Positions 44,551 to 53,808 of a stretch of DNA of 64,000 bases are shown here, piece by piece. Every line of letters starts with the position of its first letter. The first letter of the stretch is position 1. A program made the translations under genes and the position numbers. This DNA is from Candidatus Hydrogenedentota bacterium (GTDB taxonomy: Bacteria > Hydrogenedentota > Hydrogenedentia > Hydrogenedentales > JAEUWI01). The notes beneath the pieces were generated by a model. The model was not told the DNA's origin and searched no databases. It saw only the letters and a program-made list of their open reading frames with translations. The stretch covers positions 186,001 through 250,000 of the forward strand of contig JAHBVV010000001.1 of assembly GCA_019637335.1 (NCBI GenBank). The letters run 5' to 3'.

Positions 44551-45264
44551 TCATTCCTTCAGCAGCCTGGCCACAAAATGCAATCGCCGATCACAGAGGC
44601 AGGTCAGTGGCCAAGAATAAAGCCCAAGCGAAAGCTTCAGCGCGTCTTCTCGCAACCCCGAAGATTTAAATGCTTTCTCCCAATTATCCCATGACCAGTA
44701 ATCGTACTTCAGACCTACCCCGTGGCCTCTGTTTCCCAGCCAGTCCATAACTGTGAGCTCGAGTCTATCGAGTTTGTTGTGAGCGATATGATCCTTGACA
44801 ATTACTCCATAGCGTGAAACTCTTGTCATTTCTAGCATCAACTGAACCGGAGCTTCAGTGTGATGTAGAACGTCGGATGCCATACAGTAGTCCCAAGATT
44901 CGTCATCACAAGGAATTGTCTTACCATCAAACTGCAAAGTCAGAATCTGTCGTTCTGGCCACATGAATACGTCTAGGCCGGTTATCCTGAGATCGGGTCT
45001 GAGTTCCAGCACCTTTGAAGCTAGCCATCCATTTCCCGATCCCACATCCAGTACGGTCGAACCTTTCGGAAGTAGCTTGGCAAAGATCTCTGCCAATCGC
45101 ATTGTCCTCCGCGACATTACGTAACGACTATGAAGTTTTGCTAGCTGAACTTCCCATCCAACTGTTCTGTTCTTCCCCTTGGCCTTCAAGCGATTCTCCT
45201 CGCCATATTCTAAGCTATCGAAACCGAAATGACTCACACGGATTCTGGTTTCTTCGAGAAGCAC
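44551..45264 (-). CDS. class I SAM-dependent methyltransferase (237 aa), AT-rich
   Basis: STVLDVGSGNGWLASKVLEL is motif I, followed by ITGLDVFMWPERQ and DYCMASDVLHHTEAPVQLM, a Methyltransf_11/25-like core. The C-terminal part is aromatic-rich (LKYDYWSWDNWEKAFKSSGL). It is 21 nt upstream of the other methyltransferase on the same strand and shares its AT-rich codon use, so the two probably arrived together. The substrate is unknown. Confidence 0.75.
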   Translation of the reverse strand: MLLEETRIRVSHFGFDSLEYGEENRLKAKGKNRTVGWEVQLAKLHSRYVMSRRTMRLAEIFAKLLPKGSTVLDVGSGNGWLASKVLELRPDLRITGLDVFMWPERQILTLQFDGKTIPCDDESWDYCMASDVLHHTEAPVQLMLEMTRVSRYGVIVKDHIAHNKLDRLELTVMDWLGNRGHGVGLKYDYWSWDNWEKAFKSSGLREDALKLSLGLYSWPLTCLCDRRLHFVARLLKE

Positions 45265-45500
45265 CTGGGGTTGCGCTCGTGCCTCGGTTCACCACAAGCT
45301 ATCAACTGTCGCTCCTACGGGGCCGGATGCCGCCACAAACCTTGGAAATCTCCAACAAACAATTGTTTATGATATCGCACTTCCATCTATTGTCTTCTAG
45401 TTTTTTTCGCAAGAATGGGGTGCAGGTTTGGTACTACCGATGCTTTTCTGTAGTGCAGACCGTATATCCGGCAGAAGAGCCGGATGCCAGCGCACGCTTT

Positions 45501-45642
45501 CGGCCCGAAGGGCCAACGCAGTTTTCAGCCCCGGGCAACGCCCGGGGATTGAGCTGAGTCACCACTGCGCTGCCCTTTCACGGCGGGAATGTGGCGTCCC
45601 CGGGTTGCCCGGGGCTGGGAGCTGCACTGGCCCTTCGGGCCG
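45501..45642. repeat. 142-bp inverted-repeat element with about 45-bp imperfect arms
   Basis: Left arm CGGCCCGAAGGGCCAACGCA then AGCCCCGGGCAACGCCCGGG is mirrored by CCCCGGGTTGCCCGGGGCTG and CACTGGCCCTTCGGGCCG. The core GGCCCTTCGGGCC also appears in the element at 11086. The stretch 45265-46000 contains this element, a second partial copy near 45740, and then the cspA leader region; no gene was found. Confidence 0.65.
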
Positions 45643-46000
45643 ACAGACCAGTCGATACGATTTCACCAACAGAGGCCCCAGACGGCGTACATAGGCCGTT
45701 CGGGGCGGGCTTTCAGCCCTCACGTAATATCGATTCCCTTGCCCCGGGCCATGCTGCGCAGGCCCTTTCGTGAATTCTGCGTCCTTGTATGGCGCCGGGG
45801 TTTCGGCGCCAGGCGGCGCGCGCCCGCGGGCGGCCCGGTCGGGCCGGGTTTTCGGGGGAATAAGTAATTATTTAAAGCAATAGTATTTTGTCCCAAAAGA
45901 TGGTATACTTTTCGGACGGGCGAGAGGAACCTATCCACCGGGAACCTTGCATGTGCGTTACATGGCGCCCGAACAAACACTGAAGCAAAAGGAAAATAGA

Positions 46001-46201
46001 ATGCCAATCGGTACCGTAAAATTCTTCAACGAAACCAAAGGTTTTGGTTTTATTCAGCCCGAAGGCGGCGGCGACGACCTGTTCATCCACATTTCGAACA
46101 TCGACCGCTCCGAAGGCACGCTGACGGAAGGCCAGAAGGTTTCGTATGAAGTCGGCCAGGGCCGCAAGGGCCAGGAAGCCCGGGAAGTTCGCTCCGCGTA
46201 A
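46001..46201 (+). CDS. cspA: cold-shock domain protein
   Basis: A 66-residue single OB-fold RNA/DNA-binding protein: [20 protein letters not shown] with RNP1 (KGFGFI) and DLFIHISNI with RNP2. The start at 46001 follows AAAGGAAA at the normal spacing; an upstream in-frame Met is not plausible. Csp proteins act as RNA chaperones and often have long 5' leaders; about 100 nt of moderately AT-rich sequence precede this gene. Followed at about 300 nt by a very strong terminator. Confidence 0.96.
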   Translation: MPIGTVKFFNETKGFGFIQPEGGGDDLFIHISNIDRSEGTLTEGQKVSYEVGQGRKGQEAREVRSA

Positions 46202-46498
46202 CGGCACTTGCCGCCGCAGCATAGTTTAATCCGTGTATCTTGTGGAACGCCGAGGGGCGGGGCCCGTCCCCGCCGCCAGTTCAGGCGTTCGCATACCCGT
46301 GGCAATACCCATCGTCCCTGCATCGCACGGCGGCGCGGGGTGTTTCCTGCGAACGGGCCCGGCCAGGTGGAGGCGGGCGCCCCGAGCACGAGCACTTCCG
46401 CGCAGGCTGTTTAAGCCGAAGGCATGGCGCTGTATTGAGCAGTTGAAGGCGCGGGTCACCCCAGCCGGGGCGGCCGGCGAGAAACACCGATTACCCGG

Positions 46499-46534
46499 AG
46501 CCGGGAGGATTTCTATCCTCCCGGCTTCTTCGTT
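46499..46534 (+). terminator. strong rho-independent terminator downstream of cspA
   Basis: AGCCGGGAGGAT, a TTCT loop and ATCCTCCCGGCT form a perfect 12-bp stem, followed by TCTTCGTTT. It lies 298 nt after the cspA stop. The intervening stretch holds no gene, so cspA mRNA may have a long 3' tail; the T-run is imperfect. Confidence 0.75.
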
Positions 46535-46535
46535 T

Positions 46536-47287
46536 CCGGGTAACATTTTAGCCGCCTGAAGCGGCAACGCGCGGAAACAGCGCGAACAGACCGTTACTAT
46601 ACGAGGAAGCGCGGCAAAATGAGCCGGCTTTCCCCAGGAAACCGGCGGCATCGCTCACAATCCTGACATTCCGAGGTCTGGTCAGCCCGAAAATAATCGT
46701 CGTCGCCCGATACGGCAACGTGAGAGCGCAAACCGGGAGCGCGGGCGGGCCCGCCCGCATCGCGCCGAAGGCGCAATGCATCGCGGACACCCCGCGGCAA
46801 ATGTAGGATAGCCGTCCCGGCTGTCCACCGCGCCGCAAGGCGCGCCAGGATCGCGGTCATTCATGTCCGCGGCATCGGGAGCTCGGGAAATAAAGCGACG
46901 TAAGTGGTTTGGAATAGAATCCCCGCGACCCCGGGAGCGGAAAGCATTGGGGACCCGCTCCTCTTCACGTACACATCGATCACGAGATGTCTTGCGCTCG
47001 TCCTGCACGCAGCCGCCTGCACACCCCAACGACCGAAATCATTTTCTATTTTCTATCCGTGTCATCAGTGCAATCCGTGGGCACAATTCTTGATCACCGC
47101 CCGCGGCCGCTCCCGATGCATTCGTGTGCATTGGTGTTCATTCGTGGTTAAGAACGCGCTCTCTGCGTTCTCTGCGGTTAAAGCTATTCTCTGTTTCTCT
47201 TCGTGCCCTTTGTGCCCTTCGTGGTGATCATTTCTTTGGTTGCGCCCAGAGGCTGCGCTGTGTTCATTCGTGGTTGAAAAACTTCTT
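46536..47287. repeat. second mosaic of the dispersed repeat family
   Basis: 46536-46612 repeats 24822-24895 (GTAACATTTTAGCCGCCTGA, then CGCGGAAACAGCGCGAACAG). 46737-46830 holds REP-like hairpins including GTAGGATAGCCGTCCCGGCT. About 46880-47005 is an inverted copy of 24900-25035 (GACGTAAGTGGTTTGGAATA). 47012-47160 is a near-identical direct copy of 25575-25735. It ends with CTTCGTGCCC / CTTCGTGGTG / ATTCGTGGTTG units spaced about 10 nt. No gene. Confidence 0.75.
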
Positions 47288-47328
47288 TGCTTCAAACGCC
47301 TAAACGGTTACGTTTCCGGCGGGCGCAA

Positions 47329-47745
47329 TCAGGACAGGACGAACCAGAGAAATGCGGCGGCGGCGATGAGGGCGGCCGCGCCGATGCCGATGACCTTGCG
47401 GCGGGCCTCGCGCCGGCGCGCCTTAAACCGGGCTTCCACTTCGGGGGGAACGGCGTTCAGCACCGCGTTGTCGACGATGGCCTCGTTCTGTATGAGGCTG
47501 GCGACCTGCTCCTCCACGTGGGGTTCGGCTGGATCGTCCCACGCGGCTTCGGCGGCCGCGCTGTAAGCGCCGAAGCGGATGGGTTTCCCGCCCTCCTGGA
47601 GGTCGTTCAGCGCGGTGGATTCGGCCCGCGGCCCGATCGGAAGCGCGCCGACCGGCTGCCCGCAGACGGGGCACGGCTGCCCGGACCCGAGCGATTCCTC
47701 AACAGTGACCGACTTTCCACAGGCGGCGCATTGCATGGCAATCAT
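47329..47745 (-). CDS. zinc-ribbon protein with C-terminal membrane anchor (138 aa)
   Basis: Two CxxC pairs at the N-terminus (MQCAACGKS and PCPVCGQPVG) form a zinc ribbon. A polar middle follows (EEQVASLIQNEAIVDNAVL), then a basic stretch and a single C-terminal transmembrane helix (VIGIGAAALIAAAAFLWFVL). The start is taken at 47745 with GAGGG upstream; Met 47736 is an alternative. It follows the WD40 kinase gene on the same strand with a 111-nt gap. A tail-anchored protein facing the cytoplasm; function unknown. Confidence 0.6.
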   Translation of the reverse strand: MIAMQCAACGKSVTVEESLGSGQPCPVCGQPVGALPIGPRAESTALNDLQEGGKPIRFGAYSAAAEAAWDDPAEPHVEEQVASLIQNEAIVDNAVLNAVPPEVEARFKARRREARRKVIGIGAAALIAAAAFLWFVLS

Positions 47746-47856
47746 AGCTTCAACCCTCGCTGCGTGGTAGCTGTCCGCCCCGGATTGCACAATCTCCCTT
47801 ACCGATTAGTGTACCGGCTCCGGCAAAAAACGGCAACCGTTTTTCGCGGGCGCGCG

Positions 47857-50800
47857 CTAGCCCGCGTGGGTCAGCAGCCACTCCTGGTAGCGGTGCAGCT
47901 CCCAGAGGCGGAAGCGGGCCTCCCAGGTCATGCTGGCGTCGCCGGGAAGGTCCGAGGCCCGGAAGGGAATCGCCGACCAGGTCCGCGTGGTGTTGTCGCC
48001 GGACGCCGTAATGATCGCCTCGCCGTCGGGGCTGAAGGACGCGTTGAGAATGCCGCCGCCGGGATCTTCCAGCGATACCAGCAGGGAGCCGTCCAGCGCG
48101 TTCCATACCATCGCCGTCTTGTCGGCGGAGGCGGTGACGATGCGGGAGCCGTCGGGGCTGAAGGCCGCGCTCAGGATCTCCTGGGTATGGCCCTCGAGCG
48201 TGGCCAGGAGTTCGCCCGATCCCGCGTCCCAGACCTTGGCGGTTTCATCGCGCGACACCGTCGCGGCGCGGGAGCCGTCGGGGCTGAACAGCGCGTTCAT
48301 CACGCTGTCGCTATGCCCTTCAAGCGTGTGCAGGAGCGCGCCATCGGCCACGTTCCAGAGCTTGGCGGTCCCGTCGAGAGAGGCCGTGATCGCGCGCGAC
48401 CCGTCGGGGCTGAACGCCGTGCTGACCACGGCGTCGATGTGGCCGGTCAGCGTGTTCAGCAGCGCGCCATTCTCGGCGTTCCAGAGCCTCGCGGTCTTGT
48501 CGTGGGAGGAAGTGGCGATAAGCGAGCCGTCCGGGCTGAAGGTGGCCCGTTCGATCGCGCCGGTGTGGCCCTCAAGCGAAGCGAGAAGCGCGCCGCCCTC
48601 CGCGCTCCAGATCCGCGCGGTGTTGTCTCCCGAGGCGGTCACGATGCGCGTGTTGTCCGGGCTGAAATCCGCGCTGTTGACGTCGCCCGCGTGCCCTTCC
48701 AGCGTCAGCTGGAGCGCGCCGCCCTCCACATCCCAAACCTTTACCGTCTGGTCGCGCGACGTCGTGACAAACTGGCGGCGGTCCGGGGAGAAGGCGGCCC
48801 TCGTCACGCCTTCCACGCGCCCCGCGACATTGTCCTCCTCCGGGGCCTTCGCCGCCAGCCGGGGCACGCTCCAGATCCGCGCTGTCTTGTCCTCGGACGC
48901 GGTGACCACGCTCGCGCTGTCCGGGCTGAAGCCGGCGCTCCAGACTTCCCCGGAGTGGCCCATCAACACGGCCACCTGCTTCCCGTCGATGGCGTCCCAG
49001 ACCTTCGCGCTACGGTCGCGGGACGCGGTGACGATGAAGCGCCCATCCGGGCTGAACTGCGCGGTTTCTATCGAGAGGTCGTGGCCGTCGATCGTGGTGA
49101 TAAGGTGGTAGTCGGACATGTCCCATATGCGCACCGACTTGTCCCAGGCCAGGGTCGCCAGGCGCTTGCCGTCCGCGCTGAAGGAGACGTTCCAGATCTC
49201 GTCGGAATGCCCGATGAGCGTCGCCAGCTCGCGCCCGTTCGCCGCGTTCCACACCTTCGCCGTGTTGTCCTTCGACGCCGTCACGATCCGCTCGCCGTCC
49301 GGGCTGAAGGCGGCGTACATCACCCCGTACGCGTGCCCCCTCAGGGTCAGCTGCAGCGCGCCGGACCCCGTGTCCCAGACCCGCGCCGTCCGGTCCCACG
49401 AGGCCGTCACAACCCGCCCGCCATCGGGGCTGAAGTTGGCGTTCTCCACGGTCTCGCTGTGCCCGTCGAAAGTGCGCACAAGTTTTCCGCTGCGGGCCTC
49501 CCAGAGCCGCGCCTGGTCATCGGCCGCGATGAGCACCAGGGCGCCGTCGGGGCTGAACGCCGCCCCGGCGACATCGGCCTCGCCCTCCAGCGTGGAGAGG
49601 AGCACGCCGCGGGCCGTGTCCCACACCTTGACGCTGAGATCCCAGGAAACCGTGAGCAGGCGTTTCCCGTCCCGGCTGAAGGCCACGCTCCAGATCTTTT
49701 CGGCATGGCCCTTCAGGGTGAATTGCAGGGTGCCGTTGGCCACGCTCCAGAGGCGCGCGTCATTGCCGGCGATGGTGACGATCCGGGCGCCGTCGGGGCT
49801 GAACGCCGCGCCAAGCACCCGATCCTCGTGGCCTTCAAGCACGCGGAGCGACTGGTAGCACTGGTTGAGGAAATAGCCCCATTCCCAGTTGCGGTATTCC
49901 TCGCTGGCCGCCCAGAGTATCCGCCGCGCCAGCGGATACTGACGCTGGTTGATCTTGCTGCTCGCAAGCTGGATGCTCGAATAGTACGACTGGACCTCGG
50001 CGATCTTGCGCTGGCGCTCGGACTCATTGCGCTCCTCCTCCACCGCCGCACGCTGGCGCTGGGCCTCGGCTTCCGCCTCCCGGGCGTGGTCGCGCTCGGC
50101 ATTCGCGATCCGCTGCTGCTCGATGGCCACGTTGCGGGCGTGCGTTATCTGCATCACGTAAACGCCCGACACGAGCGCCCCCAGTACAATGAACGCCACG
50201 CCAACGTAGATGGCGGACCGGTACCGCTGCAAAAACCGCGACATCAGGTCCGTTGTCGAGTAGACATAGGCGTTCACCAGCGCGCCCGACTGGAAGCGCG
50301 TCACCTCGTCCGCAAGCTCCTTGGCGGATGCGTAGCGCTCGGACGGGCTCTTCCGCATGGCGCGCTCGCAGATGGCGGCCAGCTCCATGGGGGTGTCCGG
50401 CTCAACCTGGCGGATCGGAACCGGATCCTCGTAGATCACATGCGTGATCAGGTCCTTCACGGTCTTCGCCTTGAAGGGCAGCCGGCCCGTGAGGATTTCA
50501 TACAACACGACGCCGAGGCTGTAGATGTCCGAGCGCTCGTCGATCTTGTCGGTGTGGCCCAGGGCCTGCTCCGGGGGCATGTACGCGGGCGTGCCCAGCA
50601 GCTGCCCGTAATTGGTCTTCGCCGACTTGATCTCGCTGCCCAGGTTCATCGACATGATGGACTGCTCGATGACGCTCGCGTGGGCGTCGTGCCCCTTGCG
50701 CGCCTTCGCAAGCCCCCAGTCCAGAACCACCGTCTCGCCGAACTCGCCGACCATTACGTTCGCCGGCTTGATGTCCCGGTGCACCACGTGGCGGCTGTGC

Positions 50801-51591
50801 GCGTACGCGATCGCGTTGCAGAGGTCGATAAAATGAGGCAGCAGCGCCAGCCGCTCGCGGATCGACTTGGAATCCCGGATCGCACGGGAAAGGCTCCGCC
50901 CGCGCACGAGCTTCATCGTGTAGTAGAGCGTGCCGTCCTTCCGGTGGCCCAATTCGTACACCGGCACGATCGACGGGTGCTCCAGCTGGCCCGTAATCCG
51001 GGCCTCCTGGAGAAACCGCGCTATCACCGCCGTCGAAAAGCGGATCGGGCTGGCCTCGCTCGGCGCCGTGCCCTCGGGCGCGTCCGTCGAGCCCATGTGC
51101 GGCAACAACTCCTTAAGCGCGATGTCACGGCCCAGGTATTCGTCGTGAACCATCAGGATCCGGCCCATGCCCCCGCGCGCGTGCTCCGACTGGTGCGTGT
51201 AACGCCCGGAATTCTCGATGACCCCGGGCACTTCCTCGGGCTTCTCGTCCTTAAGGGGAATCGTGACTTCCGGGGCCGCCGAAAGCTGCACCGTCCCCGA
51301 ATCCGTGAGGCGCACCGTGCCACGGAAGGTGTTCTGGATGCCCTCTTCGCCCCCGAAAGACTCCAGCGCCGCGAAACTGTCGCCGTTGTGCGCGGCCACG
51401 GCCTCGTTCACCAGCCGCTCCAGGAGCTCCTGGTCCTTCCGTTGCAGCGCGTTGGACTCCACGAGACGCGTCGGGATATCGCGGCTGGGATCCGTTGCCC
51501 AGGCCCCGGCGACATCCATCAACTGGGCCGGCGAGACCTTGTTCAACTGCACCGCGAATACTCCGAAAAGGAGATTGTGGTCTCGTTTCAT
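47857..51591 (-). CDS. membrane Ser/Thr protein kinase with 15 WD40 repeats (1244 aa)
   Basis: Order of parts: N-terminal region 1-125; kinase domain about 130-435 with glycine loop GGMGRI, Lys160 in DIALKEL, catalytic loop HRDIKPAN (271-278), DWG in place of DFG (291-293) and GTPAYMPPEQ; one transmembrane helix at 459-480; a charged coiled coil 485-535. Fifteen WD40 repeats run from about 583 to the end, each like GHxxxVxxAxFSPDGxxxVT ending in V/LW. Fifteen repeats would make two seven-bladed propellers with one spare or degenerate. The layout puts the kinase in the cytoplasm and the propellers probably in the periplasm. Such PknB-like fusions are typical of Planctomycetota and relatives. 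The start at 51591 excludes a low-complexity extension. Confidence 0.9.
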   Translation of the reverse strand: MKRDHNLLFGVFAVQLNKVSPAQLMDVAGAWATDPSRDIPTRLVESNALQRKDQELLERLVNEAVAAHNGDSFAALESFGGEEGIQNTFRGTVRLTDSGTVQLSAAPEVTIPLKDEKPEEVPGVIENSGRYTHQSEHARGGMGRILMVHDEYLGRDIALKELLPHMGSTDAPEGTAPSEASPIRFSTAVIARFLQEARITGQLEHPSIVPVYELGHRKDGTLYYTMKLVRGRSLSRAIRDSKSIRERLALLPHFIDLCNAIAYAHSRHVVHRDIKPANVMVGEFGETVVLDWGLAKARKGHDAHASVIEQSIMSMNLGSEIKSAKTNYGQLLGTPAYMPPEQALGHTDKIDERSDIYSLGVVLYEILTGRLPFKAKTVKDLITHVIYEDPVPIRQVEPDTPMELAAICERAMRKSPSERYASAKELADEVTRFQSGALVNAYVYSTTDLMSRFLQRYRSAIYVGVAFIVLGALVSGVYVMQITHARNVAIEQQRIANAERDHAREAEAEAQRQRAAVEEERNESERQRKIAEVQSYYSSIQLASSKINQRQYPLARRILWAASEEYRNWEWGYFLNQCYQSLRVLEGHEDRVLGAAFSPDGARIVTIAGNDARLWSVANGTLQFTLKGHAEKIWSVAFSRDGKRLLTVSWDLSVKVWDTARGVLLSTLEGEADVAGAAFSPDGALVLIAADDQARLWEARSGKLVRTFDGHSETVENANFSPDGGRVVTASWDRTARVWDTGSGALQLTLRGHAYGVMYAAFSPDGERIVTASKDNTAKVWNAANGRELATLIGHSDEIWNVSFSADGKRLATLAWDKSVRIWDMSDYHLITTIDGHDLSIETAQFSPDGRFIVTASRDRSAKVWDAIDGKQVAVLMGHSGEVWSAGFSPDSASVVTASEDKTARIWSVPRLAAKAPEEDNVAGRVEGVTRAAFSPDRRQFVTTSRDQTVKVWDVEGGALQLTLEGHAGDVNSADFSPDNTRIVTASGDNTARIWSAEGGALLASLEGHTGAIERATFSPDGSLIATSSHDKTARLWNAENGALLNTLTGHIDAVVSTAFSPDGSRAITASLDGTAKLWNVADGALLHTLEGHSDSVMNALFSPDGSRAATVSRDETAKVWDAGSGELLATLEGHTQEILSAAFSPDGSRIVTASADKTAMVWNALDGSLLVSLEDPGGGILNASFSPDGEAIITASGDNTTRTWSAIPFRASDLPGDASMTWEARFRLWELHRYQEWLLTHAG

Positions 51592-51840
51592 CAAGGAAAA
51601 CCTGTGCTTGCGCAATGTGAACCGGATGCGCGGGGGCGGCGGCGGACGCCTGTCTCCCCGGGCGCGCCGGCCAGACTTCGAACTATACGTGCGGGCATCC
51701 CGCGGCAACGCGCTGCCAGGGAATGCTTCGGCTGCCCGGATTGCCCCATTTTACTCCACGCGGCGGGTTCATGCGAAACCGGGCGGGGCCATCGGCGCCC
51801 GGCTGCGGCGCACCCGCCGCCCCGCGTCTCCCGCGCGGCG

Positions 51841-52890
51841 TTAGGCTGGTCGCGGCGCGCCCGCCACAAGGTACCTATCCAGCCAGGCGAGAATAAGTTC
51901 CCGCATTTCGGGCAGTTCCTCGTGGCGGCAGTCGTAAAGCCGGATCTCACAATCCTCGCTTTTGCCATATTGCGCATACAGCGGCGCCAGGTGATCCCGC
52001 ACCCGCTCCACCCCAGCCGGCGGCGTCAGGCCGTCCTCCCGCCCGTTCAGGCTCAGGCGCGGGCGCGGCACAATCAGCTCGTTAATCTGGTGGGTCTGAA
52101 AATGCTTGAGGAGCGACGGCACGTAGTAGTAAATCCCGTGGCGCCCGAGCCCGTTCGTCTCAATGAGCGCCTCGAAGTCCGTCAGGCAGCACAGGTCCAT
52201 GCAGCAGCGGATCCGCTCGTCCAGCGCCGCCATCCACCAGGATTTGGTCGAGCCCATGGAGATGCCGAAAGACCCGATCCGCGACGTGTCCACTTCGGGC
52301 CGGGTGCAGAGGTAGTTGAGCGCCTGCCACTCGTCGAACAGCATCATGCCGAAAAGCACCTGGCCATACCAGAGCATCTTCTTGAAGGTGTCGCTCTCGC
52401 CATTCCCGCCGTTGTCCGGATAGGGCGCGCGCTCGCCGAAGCACCAGCTGTCGATCGCCAGCGCGACGATGCCCTTCTCAGCGTAGACGGGCGCATAGGC
52501 CGGCATCGCGCGCGTTCCCTTCAGCAACTCATCCTTCCCCACGAAGTAGTCGCCGCCGTGCCAGTGGTGGTAGAGGATTGCCGGGGCCTTCTCCGCGCGC
52601 TTGTCCGGCAGGAGAAGATACGCCGGAACGGTCTCGACGCCGTTCAGTTCCAGGTCGAGATGTTCGAGTGTGAAGCCGTCGTGCTGCTCCACCTTCTTCA
52701 GCGTCGCCACCGGCGGCTGCTTTTCCGGCAGGTCGCCCAGCAGCGACCACAGCAGCTTCCGGCACTCCGCCTGATACGCCCGGAATTCTTCAGGAGTCTT
52801 CGGTTGCGCGGCCATGGCGCCCTCGCTCGCCAGCACCGACAGCGCACCCGCCGCCGCGCCGGCCTTCATGAAATCTCTGCGGTTGAACAT
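51841..52890 (-). CDS. Tat-exported alpha/beta hydrolase, dienelactone-hydrolase/acetylxylan-esterase-like (349 aa)
   Basis: The start at 52890 gives a twin-arginine signal, NRRDFMKAGAAAGALSVLA. The hydrolase core has ILYHHWHGGDYFVGKDELL, the nucleophile elbow GSFGISMGSTKSWW (Ser about 210), Asp in LSLNGREDGLTPP and His in YDCRHEELPEM. It belongs to the cluster of secreted esterase-like proteins in which the Tat signal is common. It would cleave acyl or other ester groups from a glycan or small molecule; substrate unknown. Confidence 0.82.
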   Translation of the reverse strand: MFNRRDFMKAGAAAGALSVLASEGAMAAQPKTPEEFRAYQAECRKLLWSLLGDLPEKQPPVATLKKVEQHDGFTLEHLDLELNGVETVPAYLLLPDKRAEKAPAILYHHWHGGDYFVGKDELLKGTRAMPAYAPVYAEKGIVALAIDSWCFGERAPYPDNGGNGESDTFKKMLWYGQVLFGMMLFDEWQALNYLCTRPEVDTSRIGSFGISMGSTKSWWMAALDERIRCCMDLCCLTDFEALIETNGLGRHGIYYYVPSLLKHFQTHQINELIVPRPRLSLNGREDGLTPPAGVERVRDHLAPLYAQYGKSEDCEIRLYDCRHEELPEMRELILAWLDRYLVAGAPRPA

Positions 52891-52968
52891 GGGAGTCTCC
52901 AGCAAACCCGAAGGCCCCATCCTACGCCAACAGGAAGCGAGAGATCACACCGGGCGGCGTGCAGGCGC

Positions 52969-53205
52969 TCAGTGAAGCGCCTCGACGAGAACGCGGTGCT
53001 TCCGCGGGGGCGGGGGCATGTCCAGTTTCTGCAAACTTTCCAGGTGGAGGTCGAGCGCCTCGCAGGCGTGATTAAACGCTTCGGGCAAGGTTCGCCCGCT
53101 CGTAACGATGTCGGGAATGTCGCTGAACGCGACGACATACGCCGGGTCTTGCGGCGCGTAGGTTACCGTGAACACGTAACCGCGGTACTCATGGGTCGTT
53201 GTCAT
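52969..53205 (-). CDS. hicB: HicB-family antitoxin (78 aa)
   Basis: A short HicB: YRGYVFTVTYAPQDPAYVVA, then FSDIPDIVTSGRTLPEAFNHACEALDLHL is the partial RNase H-like fold that blocks HicA. The start at 53205 overlaps the end of hicA by 17 nt, giving coupled translation. There is no C-terminal DNA-binding domain, so regulation would rely on another feature. A longer frame upstream lies inside hicA and is not used. Confidence 0.85.
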   Translation of the reverse strand: MTTTHEYRGYVFTVTYAPQDPAYVVAFSDIPDIVTSGRTLPEAFNHACEALDLHLESLQKLDMPPPPRKHRVLVEALH

Positions 53206-53437
53206 CTCGCAATAGCTCCAATAGTCTTCGGATGTCGGACGGGTGGCAGGTTCGGCGGCCGCCATGAGGCTTCACCAACGTCAGAAGCCGACCATCCGCC
53301 CGGTGGAAGGTACAATGACTGCCCCGCTGATTGAACAGGACAAACCCTTCGTACTTGAGCAAGGCCTCCACCTGGCTGAACCGGATGGCGCCGGGATTAT
53401 TCCGCATTTGGTCGAATAGTTTTTGTCGCCGCGTCAT
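53189..53437 (-). CDS. hicA: HicA-family mRNA interferase toxin (82 aa)
   Basis: A dsRBD-like fold: RFSQVEALLKYEGFVLFNQR, then GSHCTFHRADG carrying the catalytic His (G-S-H), and HPSDIRRLLELL. HicA cleaves mRNA independently of ribosomes and is held inactive by HicB encoded directly after it. Gene order hicA-hicB and size are typical. The pair stands next to a KilA-N remnant and a dispersed repeat. Confidence 0.87.
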   Translation of the reverse strand: MTRRQKLFDQMRNNPGAIRFSQVEALLKYEGFVLFNQRGSHCTFHRADGRLLTLVKPHGGRRTCHPSDIRRLLELLRDDNDP

Positions 53438-53808
53438 CCTGGCTTCCCATCACGGTGCTGTCGCCCACGCCAACGGCCAGCGTCATTGTAGCATTTCCAG
53501 TTCTGGGTGCGCGGCTGAAAATGGACAACGCTGTGCCTCGGACAAGTGATCAAACTTGCACGTGCTGGCCTTCAGCCGGGGCCGACACGGTCAAACTTTT
53601 TTCTGCTTCCCATGTTTATTGGCCCAACGGAACGTGCCGCGCGATCCCGCGTCCCATGGGTCGAAGACCCCTGGGAAGCGGGTTCGTGCGCTCGTTGGAC
53701 ATGCGGGTGGCTTGCGCACGAACCTGACTTTGCGGGGCTTCGCCCCGGCGAAAGTCGGGATCGCGCGGCAAATTGCTCACGCCTTTTCGGTAATATCAGA
53801 ACTACGCT

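Noticed and set aside
47857-49850. Regularly spaced similar segments suggesting a CRISPR array
   Set aside because: Spacing of about 120-126 nt and in-frame GHxxxV...FSPDG content show WD40 coding repeats.
47287-53334. A 2015-codon open frame on the plus strand
   Set aside because: It runs antisense across the WD40 kinase, esterase and hicAB genes. It is a by-product of GC-rich codon use and has no start signal or family-like sequence.
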